64,000 nt of DNA, taken from Priapulus caudatus (taxonomy: Eukaryota; Priapulida; Priapulimorpha; Priapulimorphida; Priapulidae). Below are positions 35,455 through 64,000 of the stretch, one piece after another. The stretch is from the NCBI RefSeq assembly GCF_000485595.1, contig NW_014577351.1, forward strand, positions 237,597-301,596, written 5' to 3'. Numbering within the stretch: position 1 is the first letter of the stretch; each line of letters begins with the position of its first letter. A program made the position numbers and the translations under genes. The notes beneath the pieces are model-generated. The model was not told the origin of the DNA and did not search any database. It saw only the letters and a list, made by a program, of their open reading frames with translations.

Positions 35455-37447
35455 ATGCTGTGCCTTATGCTGGCCGCATACCTGCTGCTGTCGTTACTGG
35501 GAGAGCTAGAAGGAAATTCACAGATGTGGCTTCGTTTGCCTTCACGGGGCATTCCGCGTGCTACCCGGAATCAGATTTTAGAAGCGGCCAGCAAAGCTGG
35601 AACGACAGGTATCGTACGACATATCGCTAAATCCTTTATAATCGTCCTCTATAAAACTAGCAAACGTAGAAAGAAAGAAATGAACTACGTTTGGCTGATT
35701 TGTAAGTCTGCTTGAAACTGCGCAGTTTTCATATTAAAGCCAAGCTTAAACAGAAATGTAAATTGGCGTGCACTTGTTGCAGATAGTCCTAGCATACAGC
35801 TTAGAATTGTTGGAGGCAGAGACGCCCAGATATGTGAAGCTCCGTATACGGTAATAATATCATGGTTATAAGGCATAGCAACAATTTTAATGACTTATTC
35901 TAATGTGTTGATAAACATTTAAGATACTTAATTCTGTTTTGAATACTACGGACTTTATTGCATCACACAAGATCAGTAGCAAATAATCGGGTTCTATTAT
36001 CTTCTCCCGATGGGATAATAATCTACATAAGCTTTCGGATACAGAAGCTACATAATAATAAGATGACGGAGCATGGTTGAGAAACTAAAGGTTAGTTCCG
36101 TGTATAATGAATGCTAGCGCGATAAACTTGAGGCGACGAGGTCAGTTTATGAACGCATCATCAGTTGTAAACACAGAAGGACAACAATATGCTACAACCG
36201 TTATTATACTATCACAGAGAAACTGTTTTCTTCTTCAGGTCGCTTTATTGGACAGATCAGGAAGTCAGTTCTGCGGTGGCACTTTGATACATCCATCTTG
36301 GGTGGTTACCGCAGCCCACTGCGTGTTCGTAAAACAATCATAAACATAATAATTGTGACATAAATAATATATTTATTAGTGTAATCAATGACCTATTTAT
36401 ATAACACGCAGCGTGAATTCTTGCCTCGTACGTAGCCGTTGGGGCTTTTAGGGATGCATTTTCCGCCTCTAATTTTAGTGGTCGAAGTCCAAATGGAATG
36501 AATATTCTTCACGGAAGCACTTTCTTATCTACTGGCGGAACCGAAGTTAGCGTGAGTAGACAACATTGCACCCCATTCGTTAGAAATAGACCGCAGTCTC
36601 GCGCAAACGCGGTCATATCCATATATAGGTCAATGCTTTATGGCGCGTGTTTTCGAAACCGACATACTTCTACTATTACTCCTACCAAGAAATACTCCTC
36701 TTCCTTATTCGCCTTCTCTTCCCCTCTTCTTCTTCTTCTTCTTCTTCTTCTTCTTCTTCTTCTTCTTCTTCCCGTTGTTCCAAACACATTCTGAGGGTTT
36801 TCGATTTCGCAGGTTGCCGACGTAAGACGTCATCAAAGCTACAAGCATTCAACCGAATTGAATGACATCGCCTTGCTACGGCTGTCCTCGCCGGTGACGT
36901 GTGACGAAAACACGAAAGCTGCGTCACTGCCGCGGCGGTCTGCACCGCCGTGTGTTGGCTGCGTAGGACGAGCTAGTGGCTGGGGATCGTTGTCAGAAGG
37001 TATAATTAGCCGCTGTGCAACAGGAGATAATCACTGGTACGTGCGTACAATGAATTCGTGCAAAGTTTAAATGTTGCAAAATTTCCAGACAAGTTCTTCT
37101 CCCAGACAAGTACGAAATATTATTGAACCGAATACATATCCGCACAGCCTCGATATCTCTGCCATGCATGTAAATTATATGACGCCGGCTATCAAGTTGC
37201 TTATAATTTATACAACCGCAAACCTGTTTCAAATACCTGCCATTGCAGAATCTGTCGGATGGAATTATGCCATATTAGTTCCGCCGACGAGGCCACGAAC
37301 TATGGCCACCAAGACTATATTACAGAATAGCGTAATTAACGCTGTTACGCACCATGATTCTTCGAGATTATAGGCTGAGTAAAGTCTCGCGTTGTCGACG
37401 CGAGGTTGACTGATTGTGAATTGTGAAAGCAGTGTGTTTGTGTGCGC

Positions 37448-37524
<77 letters not shown>

Positions 37525-38958
37525 TGCGTGCATGCGTGATTGCGTGCGTGAGTGTGTGTGTGTGCGCGCGCGCGTGTGAGTGTGTGTGCACATAAAAGTC
37601 GACATGGATTACCAATATGGATTTGATGTGAATTAATTACTATAACTCTAGCTGTGATGCTACGGACATTAATTCGTAGGTGGTGCTGATCCGGAAAACA
37701 TGCAAATCGTGAACCTCACGGTCATCGCCAACAGCGACTGTGCGGATGTGTATGGTGATGATAGTATTGCAACTAGCATGATGTGTACGGAGGCTGATGG
37801 AAATCACGACACATGCCAGGTTTATCAAGAGACGTCAATAGTTATGACTACCATTATATAATGATAGTCATAACTATATATATAAAATATTTTATATATA
37901 TATATATATATAAATATGTTACACTGTAGTCGTACCATATATATATATATATTACCAACTTGTAAGCGTTAGCACCTCTATTGCGACGCAGATGCGTATA
38001 TTAAGGGATCAACAAGGATCTAAATTTAAAGAAATGTTTTGATAGCAAGCGACGGCCGATATTTTGTATGAGGCGACACCCATTAAACATTCTATCACAT
38101 AATTATGTTTAATATCAATAATATATGAATCTTCGACTTGATGATGTTCACGACGACTCCAATTCCGGAGAGGTTTGTTTGTACAGACACACCAAAACAC
38201 ACCAAATACAGATAGGAAACAGATTATGTGCAACTAATATGCTGTTCTTTTGTTAACAGGGAGATTCTGGGGGCCCTCTGGTGCAGATTAGCGACTTGAC
38301 GCACAGCTTGATTGGCATCACGTCGTGGGGAGCTCAATGCGCCTCTCAGACGTTTCCTGGAGTGTACACGCGGGTAGCAGATTTTGTTGACTGGATATAC
38401 GACAACACCAACAATGTAGACTTTCCCACATTCGGAGATGCGTGCGCCCTGGATAGGATCAAATGTTCTGATCCGATCCCGCTTACCACAGAACCTACCA
38501 CAGAGCCTACCACAGAGCCTAGCGCACCCCGATATCCATATAGACCTTACAGACCTCACCCACATTACTATAAACCCTATGGCAGATACCCAGGCAGATA
38601 CCCTGGCAGATATCCTGGCAGATACCCTGGCAGATATCCTGGCAGATACCCTGGCAGATATCCTGGCAGATATCCTGGCAGATACCCTGGCAGATATCCT
38701 GGCAGATACCCTGGCAGACGCCCAGGTCGACTTTCGGGCAGACGCCCTTACAGGCTCCCAGACAGACGCACCGACAGACATCGCCAAGAACACACCGACA
38801 GACGTCCCGGTAGAGACTCCGACAAGTCCGGCGGTAGAACGAGAAACACCGGCAATAGTCGGCAACCGGAAGATAACGACAGGAGCTCCACCAGGCGAGT
38901 GACAGACGGTGAAGACGGTCGGAGACGCACACGCACGCGAAGAACAAGTCAATCGTGA
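35455..38958 (+). CDS. Secreted trypsin-like serine protease with RYPG-repeat C-terminal tail
   Basis: Exons: 35455-35608, 35783-35850, 36239-36324, 36452-36551, 36813-36999, 37680-37819, 38260-38958; joined length 477 residues plus stop. Residues 1-20 ([15 protein letters not shown]) form a signal peptide. The activation site is QLR|IVGG at 59-60. The triad is H101 (TAAHC), D154 (NDIALL) and S248 (GDSGGP). D242, six before the Ser, predicts Arg/Lys cleavage. The S1A domain ends near residue 293. A Thr-Glu-Pro linker, eleven perfect RYPG units (354-397) and an Arg-rich end follow. The exon 3 donor (gt at 36325) is weak but is the only one keeping phase; the better-looking gtaaaa four bases on would shift the frame. 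An in-frame ATG at 35416 would add 13 residues. It probably acts outside the cell. Confidence 0.9.
37437..37590. repeat. (GT)n microsatellite in protease intron 5
   Basis: A GTGCGCGCGTGTGTG run with about 30 GT repeats, then GTGC repeats. It is intronic. Confidence 0.9.
38584..38715 (+). repeat. 12-bp coding tandem repeat (RYPG x 11)
   Basis: Eleven 12-bp units AGATAYCCTGGC, two codon variants (TAC CCT and TAT CCT) partly alternating, each encoding Arg-Tyr-Pro-Gly. A degenerate RRPG unit follows. Synonymous variation between units argues that the repeat has been kept in frame, with expansion likely by slippage or unequal exchange. Confidence 0.95.
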
Positions 38959-39247
38959 AGCACGGAATATACGTCGCACGAGGCGAGAATTTTCGAATGC
39001 TGTGTAAACAAGAGCCGCAAAGCGTCTGGGCTCATCTGAGGTCTGTTGCTACGGTTATAAACGTAACATTTACATCGTGCGTAGTGACACCTTTGTTAGG
39101 CGCAGATATGCATACGCAGTTGCGTACACATCATTTCAGCAACCTTCTGCATTCTGCATACCTCCCAAATCCCATTGGTTGATACAAAGCGCGTGCATGA
39201 AACTCCTCTTTTAGGGTGCATTGTGACCCTAACCATAACCTTATTAA

Positions 39248-39253
39248 AATAAA
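39248..39253 (+). terminator. Candidate polyadenylation signal of the protease gene
   Basis: AATAAA lies 290 bases after the protease stop codon. Usage is inferred. Confidence 0.4.
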
Positions 39254-39387
39254 ATAATTGTTGTAAACATTATTTGTTGTTATTAAATTGTTGTAAATAA
39301 ATCATGTAAATATTTGCGTTAATTGGAAAAAAATAGTTAAATGGATAAAGATAGAAAAATACAGAAAACAGGTAAATAATAAAAAAT

Positions 39388-39455
39388 CTGATTGGATTCG
39401 ATCAAAGGACCTTTGATCCGTAATCCTGTCCTGTACCCGTTGGGCTATCCAGACA
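39388..39455 (-). other. tRNA-Arg(ACG)-like pseudo-tRNA / SINE head
   Basis: On the minus strand TAGCCCAACGGGTACAGG matches a D-arm/A box, TTACGGA would be an Arg-ACG anticodon loop, and TTTGATCGAATCC matches a T-arm/B box. A T-run terminator follows. The anticodon stem has mismatches and the variable loop is short, so I call it a degenerate tRNA-derived sequence. Confidence 0.55.
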
Positions 39456-39499
39456 TATTGGATTTCTAGATTATGGATGTGCCATGAATATGAGAACAC

Positions 39500-39900
39500 T
39501 GGACATCATTGAGGCAGTTCAGGAATCCATGTTTAACCCTCATCTTGAGGGTCAAAAGGTTATCAGACACTTACTCTTCGCACGTCAGTGGAAAGCACAT
39601 TTCATGGTCCTTTCAATAAAGTGATAAAAATGGTACGTCAGCGCTGAAACAAAAAAGTTTTTCACTCTGTCCATTAGGCCATGTCCTCAGAAAATGTCTG
39701 ATATCTGACCTTTCCCCCACTGCCATTTGACCTGTGACCTCCAATTTCGCACTGTTGATGGGTTTCCTGCCCATCACACTATACACCGAATATTAAGAGC
39801 TGTTGACGGACGCACGCACGTACAATCATGCGATTCTACAAGCTGCATCTGACTACGTCAGATGAGCTAACAAGAATCCTACAATAAAAAGACTAACTGA
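39500..39900. repeat. SINE-like repeat ending in a short stem
   Basis: It ends with GACGGACGCACGCACG followed by a CATCTGACTACGTCAGATG hairpin and GAGCTAAC. A similar layout (GACGGACGG run, then AGCTTGACGATGTCAAGGT and GAGCTAAT) closes the repeat at 59330-59620. The shared 3' architecture suggests one SINE family, though the bodies differ. Confidence 0.5.
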
Positions 39901-40735
39901 TAGATAGAATGTGTTGTTAAAGTGTCGATTGAATAATAGTAGTGTCACATGTATCAGATGAGAATGAGTAGCACAACAAACTAGTGCGATATGTCAATAC
40001 CACAATAACAGTGTTCGAATACATCGTTGGGATATTAGTGTGTAGGTTTACGTAACCATAATAAAATTATTTTTCGGTATGCTATTTTAACAGATATATC
40101 TTTTGAAATAATATACCAAAAAATACATTCATTACCAGACTAGTTTAATATATCTTAAATTGCTGATTCAGGTTTATAATAACATTCACTTTGTCATAAT
40201 CTCTATTTAACCTTACTGTCTATAAAGGCATCACATAAAACCAACCTATAGTCTAAATAACATTTGAGATCATTTCATCGTTTCAAGTCAATTACATCAA
40301 CGTGGGCTTCTATGTATGTCCTGCAGGACCACATGTGCTAGATAGTGATCGGTGAGACAGCGTCATATAATTCATTTGAAGATGATTGCTAGATCAGTGG
40401 GTTTCAACCTTTCTTTGGACATTTCGCAAACGTTACTATAGACCACTGCGTCTCTGATTTCGGTTGATGTCTGAGGTATAAAATCGCTGTCTGAGATAAA
40501 CATAGCTCGAGTTTATGCATGCCCGTACCTACTCTAGCTTACAGTCATTATTGTAACATTTAATATTAAACTACGTATGAACACATCGTAATCTGTTGTA
40601 CAGTTTGCAGAATCTTTCTAAAAACCAGGAAGCCGCTGACAAAGATATTTCAATCGCAACCACAGTCGTAATTGTTATCATAGAATTAACTAATATCGTA
40701 ACAACAGTCGTAGAGCCTAACTATTATCGTAGCAT

Positions 40736-41290
40736 ATCCGATCTGTAATATTCAGCTCGCAGCATCACGCCCTACGTTCTGCGCTATGCTAATGTACAGG
40801 AAGAGGGCACTCTTGCGTCGGTCACCGTCGACTGCAGAGAATTTTCTTCGGCCGTTCTTATACGTTGAAAGTGTAGCCGGGCGGGCCGATATCCCGTGTG
40901 CTTGGTAAAATCCGATCCATTATATTCACTTTACTCGCAGCATCACGCTATGTGTTCCCCGATATACCTATATTAATGTACAGGAAGATGGTGCTCGTGC
41001 GTCGGTCGCCGTTGACTGCCAAGAGAAATTTCTTCTCCCGTTCTTATACGTACAAAGCGGAGCCGGGCGGGCTGACAGCACGTGTGCTTAGTAAAATCCG
41101 ATCTGTAATATTCACTTTGCTCGCAGCATCACGCCCTGGGTTCCCCGCTATGCTAATGTACATGAGAAAGGTGCTCCGACGTCGGTCGCCGTTGACAGCC
41201 AAGAGAAGTTTCTTCGGCCGTTCTCATACGTTAAAAGTAGAGGCGGGCGAGCCGACAGCACGTGTTTACCTGACTCGCAGCATTACGCCG
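40736..41290. repeat. ~180-bp tandem repeat, three copies
   Basis: Units beginning near TCGCAGCATCACGC start at about 40757, 40935 and 41121, with a partial start at 41275. Each contains a CGTCGGTC..CGTTGACTGC block, TTCTTCGGCCGTTCTTATACG and GCACGTGTGCTTGGTAAAATC. One frame is open across two units but shows no known domain. Confidence 0.85.
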
Positions 41291-41344
41291 CATTTACGCG
41301 CGCGCACGCACACAAATACACACACACACACACACAATTTTTAA

Positions 41345-42398
41345 CGACACATTTATTACATACGGGTAAGGTACAGCGCTATCTCAGATATGTCATTAGG
41401 ATACGGATTTAACACATTAGAGCATGTTATACAGCATTGCACCACGCACTACGACTTTTATAATTGATTACATACTTAATTACAGTGATTTCATAGCTAC
41501 GTTAAAGCAATAAACGTTTCACTTGAACAGACTTGTACATGCCGGCCGGAGCATATACCAATTCAAATAGAGCTATACAAATGTACTAGTGAGCATAGCT
41601 ACCCATGCCCATGAAACGACAAAAATAATATTAATCATGATTATATACAGTATCTCTACGACGAACATTAGAAATATATGAGCACAAACCAGAAACACGG
41701 CACACCGTAGTAGCATTAGTACATACTGTTTAGCGATTATTTACAAACTTAATATCTGGGTAATTGCGTCAGGAGGCTGTGATTTTGCTTAGTCGTATAT
41801 CCCAAATTATTAACCAAAGAAAATAAAATGTTAAGCCCTGCTGAAAGACAGCGCTAATTTAATGGCTACAGCTAATATGATCCCCAATCTTTATTCCCTT
41901 AGATTTCCGCTATGTGAATTGTAGGCGAAAGCTAATTAAAACTGTCACTGTCGCTGATGAACGAACGGACGGACGGATAGATGGACGGATGCTAGTGCTA
42001 TTCAACAAGCAATGCAGTTATGCAAAGCAATGCAAGTTAGTAATGCCGTAATTATGACAAATGAACTAATCAATAAATACATTAATGACTGTACAAACAA
42101 ATGAAACATGTCATATAGGCCAATCAGGCACCAGTACATTATATTAACGGGCGAGTAATATGCTTCAAAGGTCTTTTGATTTGCAGCATTACATCACAAA
42201 TTACAATAAACAAAGAGGGGTCTACTTATCAACATAAGCACACAACGAATACATTATTAGCCCGCATCTTGTTGCACGTCCCGAACTAGTAAGTGAGTGT
42301 ATAGATAAACAAATAAATAGATAAATAAATAAATAAATAAAAAACAAATAAATATAAAGAGTATATATTATAATAATAAATAAATAAAATTGAACTGT
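41345..42398. other. AT-rich DNA downstream of the channel gene
   Basis: No gene seen. Part should be the 3' untranslated region of the minus-strand channel gene; A/T-rich TAAATAAATAAA runs occur at 42300-42390. The GACGGACGG motif at 41966 resembles the SINE-like 3' ends noted elsewhere. Confidence 0.45.
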
Positions 42399-61691
<19,293 letters not shown>

Positions 61692-62079
61692 TTACCAGAT
61701 TACGTAGTCCTTTTCATAAACAATTCACTTTTCTCGGAGCCGATGCTGCAATTATTAACAATAGAGAAATCATAGCACGTATTCATATTTCTAGTCACAT
61801 TAAAATTACAGCTTTGCACAGAAACTAATCTCTTAAAGTGTCAATGGCATTGCCAGAATGTAGCTGTGGACAAGGTGGACGAGTTTGGGTTGTTGTCGCT
61901 TGTTGAACAGTTGCGCCACTGATGCGCGGCAATAGATGTTGGAGAACCACAGATACTTGGGGATTACGAGCTAACTTGTTCAGCAATGATAAAACCAGCG
62001 ATCTAATCTGCGACCAACTCCCCAGCAGCACTGATCAAGTGATCGCAGTAAATGACTGTTATCGCGGTCCTACTAAACA

Positions 62080-64000
62080 GCGAAATGTGCTACTAAACAG
62101 CGAAATGTGCTACTACACAGCGAAATGTGGCAGCGAATGTGCGCGGAATGTGGCAAGAATGTGCAGGAGATGTGCGGGAATGTGCAAGAATGTGCGCGAA
62201 ATGTGCAGGAATGTGCAGGAATGTGCAAGAATGTGGCGCAATGTGCATCAACAACTGCAGCAATGTATCAAAATGTGTAAAAAATGTTATACTAAACAGC
62301 GGAATGTGCTACTAAACAGCGAAATGTGATACTAAATAGCGGAATGTGCTACTAAACAGCGAAATGTGCTACTAAACAGCGGAATGTGCGCGGAATGTGT
62401 AAGAATGTGGCGCAATGTGCATCAATAACTGCCGCAATGTATCAAAATGTGTAAAAAATGTTATACTAAACAGCGAAATGTGCTACTAAACAGCGGAATG
62501 TGCGCGGAATGTGTAAGAATGTGGCGCAATGTGCATCAATAACTGCCGCAATGTATCAAAATGTGTAAAAAATGTTATACTAAACAGCGGAATGTGCGCG
62601 GAATGTGTAAGAATGTGTGCGTGTGCACGTATACGTGCGTGCGTGCGTGCGCAAGTACACGTGCGTGCGTGCGTGCGTGTGTGCAGGTACACGTGAGCGC
62701 GGCGTGCGAGCGTGCGTATGCACATATACGTGCGTGGTGCGGGTGTGGCACGTACACCTGCGTGCATGCGTGCGTGCGTGGCGTGCGTGCGTGCGTGATG
62801 TACACGTGCGCGCGTGCGTACCTGCATATGCACGTACACATGCGTGCATGCGTGCGTGCGTGCGTGTGCACGTAGACGTGCGTGCGTGCGTGCGTGCGTG
62901 CGTGTGCACGTACACATGCGTGCGTGCGTGTGCACGTAGACCTGCGTGCGTGTGCACGTAGACGTGCGTGCGTGCGTGCGTGTGCACGTACACGTGCGTG
63001 CATGAGTGTGTGCGTGCGTGTGCACGTACACGTGCGTGCGTGCGCGCGTGCGTGCGTCCGTGTGTGTGTAAAAAATGTATAAAAAATGTTATACTAAACA
63101 GCGGAATGTGCTACTAAACAGCGGAATGTGCTACTAAATAGCGGAATGTGCTATTAAATAGCGGAATGTGTAAGAATGTGGCGCAATGTGCGTCAATAAC
63201 TGCCGCAATGTATCAAAATGTGTAAAAAATATTATACTAAACAGCGGAATGTGCGCGGAATAGGTAAGAATGTGGCGCAATGTGCATCAATAACTGCCGC
63301 AATGTATCAAAATGTGTAAAAAATGTTATACTAAACAGCGAAATGTGCTACTAAACAGCGGAATGTGTAAGAATGTGGCGCAATGTGCATCAATAACTGC
63401 CGCAATGTATCAAGATGTGTACAAAATGTTATACTAAACAGCGGAATGTGCGCGGAATGTGTAAGAATGTGTGCGTGTGCACGTATACGTGCGTGCGTGC
63501 GTGCGTGCGTGCGTACACGTTCGTGCGTGCGTGCGTGTGCAAGTACACGTGCGTGCGTGCGTGTGCAAGTACACGTCCGTGCGTGCGTGCGTGTGTGTGC
63601 AGGTACACGTGAGTGCGTGCGTGCGAGCGTGCGTATGCACATATACGTGCGTGCGTGCGTGTGCACGTACACCTGCGTGCATGCGTGCGCTGCGTGCGGC
63701 GTGCGTGCGGCGTGCGTGCGTTCCTGCGTGCGTGCGTGATGTACACGTGCGCGCGTGCGTACTTGCATATGCACGTACAGATGCGTGCATGCGGTGCGTG
63801 CGTGCGTGTGCACGTAGACGTGCGTGCGTGCGCGTGCGTGCGTGTGCAGCGTACACATGCGTGCGTGCGTGTGCATGTAGACGTTGCGTGCGTGCGTGCG
63901 TGCGTGTGCACGTACACGTGCGTGCATGAGTGTGTGCGTGCGTGTGCATGTATCAAAATGTGTAAACAATATTATACTAAACAGCGGAATGTGCTACTAA
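62080..64000. repeat. GGAATGTG satellite with interleaved CACGTG arrays
   Basis: The satellite is built of GCGGAATGTGCTACTAAACA units (20-21 bp). It is organised into longer repeats of about 115 bp containing GGCGCAATGTGCATCAATAA and CCGCAATGTATCAAAATGTG. Arrays of TGCGTGCGTGTGCACGTACA at 62620-63060 and 63470-63950 sit inside it. The whole block GCGGAATGTGCGCGGAATGT..array recurs at a spacing of about 852 bp (62587 and 63439). It runs off the window edge. Confidence 0.88.

Noticed and set aside
36325-36334. gtaaaa at 36329 as the donor of protease exon 3
   Set aside because: Better consensus, but leads into a stop with the next acceptor; the gt at 36325 keeps the frame and gives AAHCVDAFSASN.
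39388-39455. Functional tRNA-Arg gene
   Set aside because: Anticodon and acceptor stems do not pair well enough; A and B boxes alone indicate a tRNA-derived remnant.
61825-62031. Minus-strand frame with LLNKLARNPQVSVVLQHLLP as an extra N-terminal channel exon
   Set aside because: A faint resemblance to the LPQP-type motifs of CNGB1 N-termini is too weak, and the frame ends in a stop without a clear donor.
62486-63969. Long Cys/Val/Arg and His/Thr/Arg open frames in the terminal satellite
   Set aside because: Same composition artefact as at 7.6 kb; frames exist on both strands simultaneously.

Overview
The window reads as invertebrate metazoan nuclear DNA. Genes are split into many short exons with GT-AG (twice GC-AG) introns. 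There are interstitial TTAGGG arrays, a truncated jockey/CR1-like LINE, pol III-type tRNA-like sequences, dense CA/GT/TA microsatellites and many inverted-repeat (MITE-like) elements. The gene content (MYG1 exonuclease, L-gulonolactone oxidase, trypsin-like protease, beta-4-galactosyltransferase-like exons, cyclic-nucleotide-gated channel) is animal. I cannot name the species; a non-vertebrate such as a sponge, cnidarian or lancelet would fit. All gene models were assembled by eye from splice sites, phase and family similarity.

Layout. 1-2.8 kb: tandem repeats, a 636-bp CAGTG-ended element and microsatellites. 2.98-11.66 kb (+): MYG1 in 8 exons, whose 5-kb sixth intron is filled by nested mobile elements. 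12.3-13.5 kb: nested inverted-repeat elements between convergent genes. 14.75-22.9 kb (-): L-gulonolactone oxidase-like gene, 11 exons recognised and the first coding exon missing. 23-31 kb: no host gene; a 915-bp long-TIR element, GC-rich low complexity, a LINE remnant with a duplicated 3' region, and a 10-N gap. 31.5-32.9 kb (+): three beta-4-galactosyltransferase-like exons with in-frame stops, probably a relic. 35.45-38.96 kb (+): secreted trypsin-like protease with an eleven-fold RYPG repeat tail. 39-42.4 kb: tRNA-like and SINE-like sequences and a 180-bp tandem repeat. 42.4-61.7 kb (-): CNG channel beta-type subunit in 17 exons, its introns loaded with microsatellites and MITEs. 62-64 kb: satellite DNA alternating with a CACGTG-rich array related, in opposite orientation, to the array inside MYG1 intron 6.

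The genes look functionally unrelated; this is ordinary metazoan synteny, not an operon or cluster. The richest signal is the mobile-element stratigraphy: the same element family sits in a GULO intron and in a channel intron, and each copy was later invaded by a different MITE with its own target-site duplication (TTAA versus TAA). Gene-level oddities are an Arg at the flavin-linking His position of the GULO-like protein, an uncharged selectivity filter in the channel, and an Arg-rich repeat tail on an Arg/Lys-type protease.
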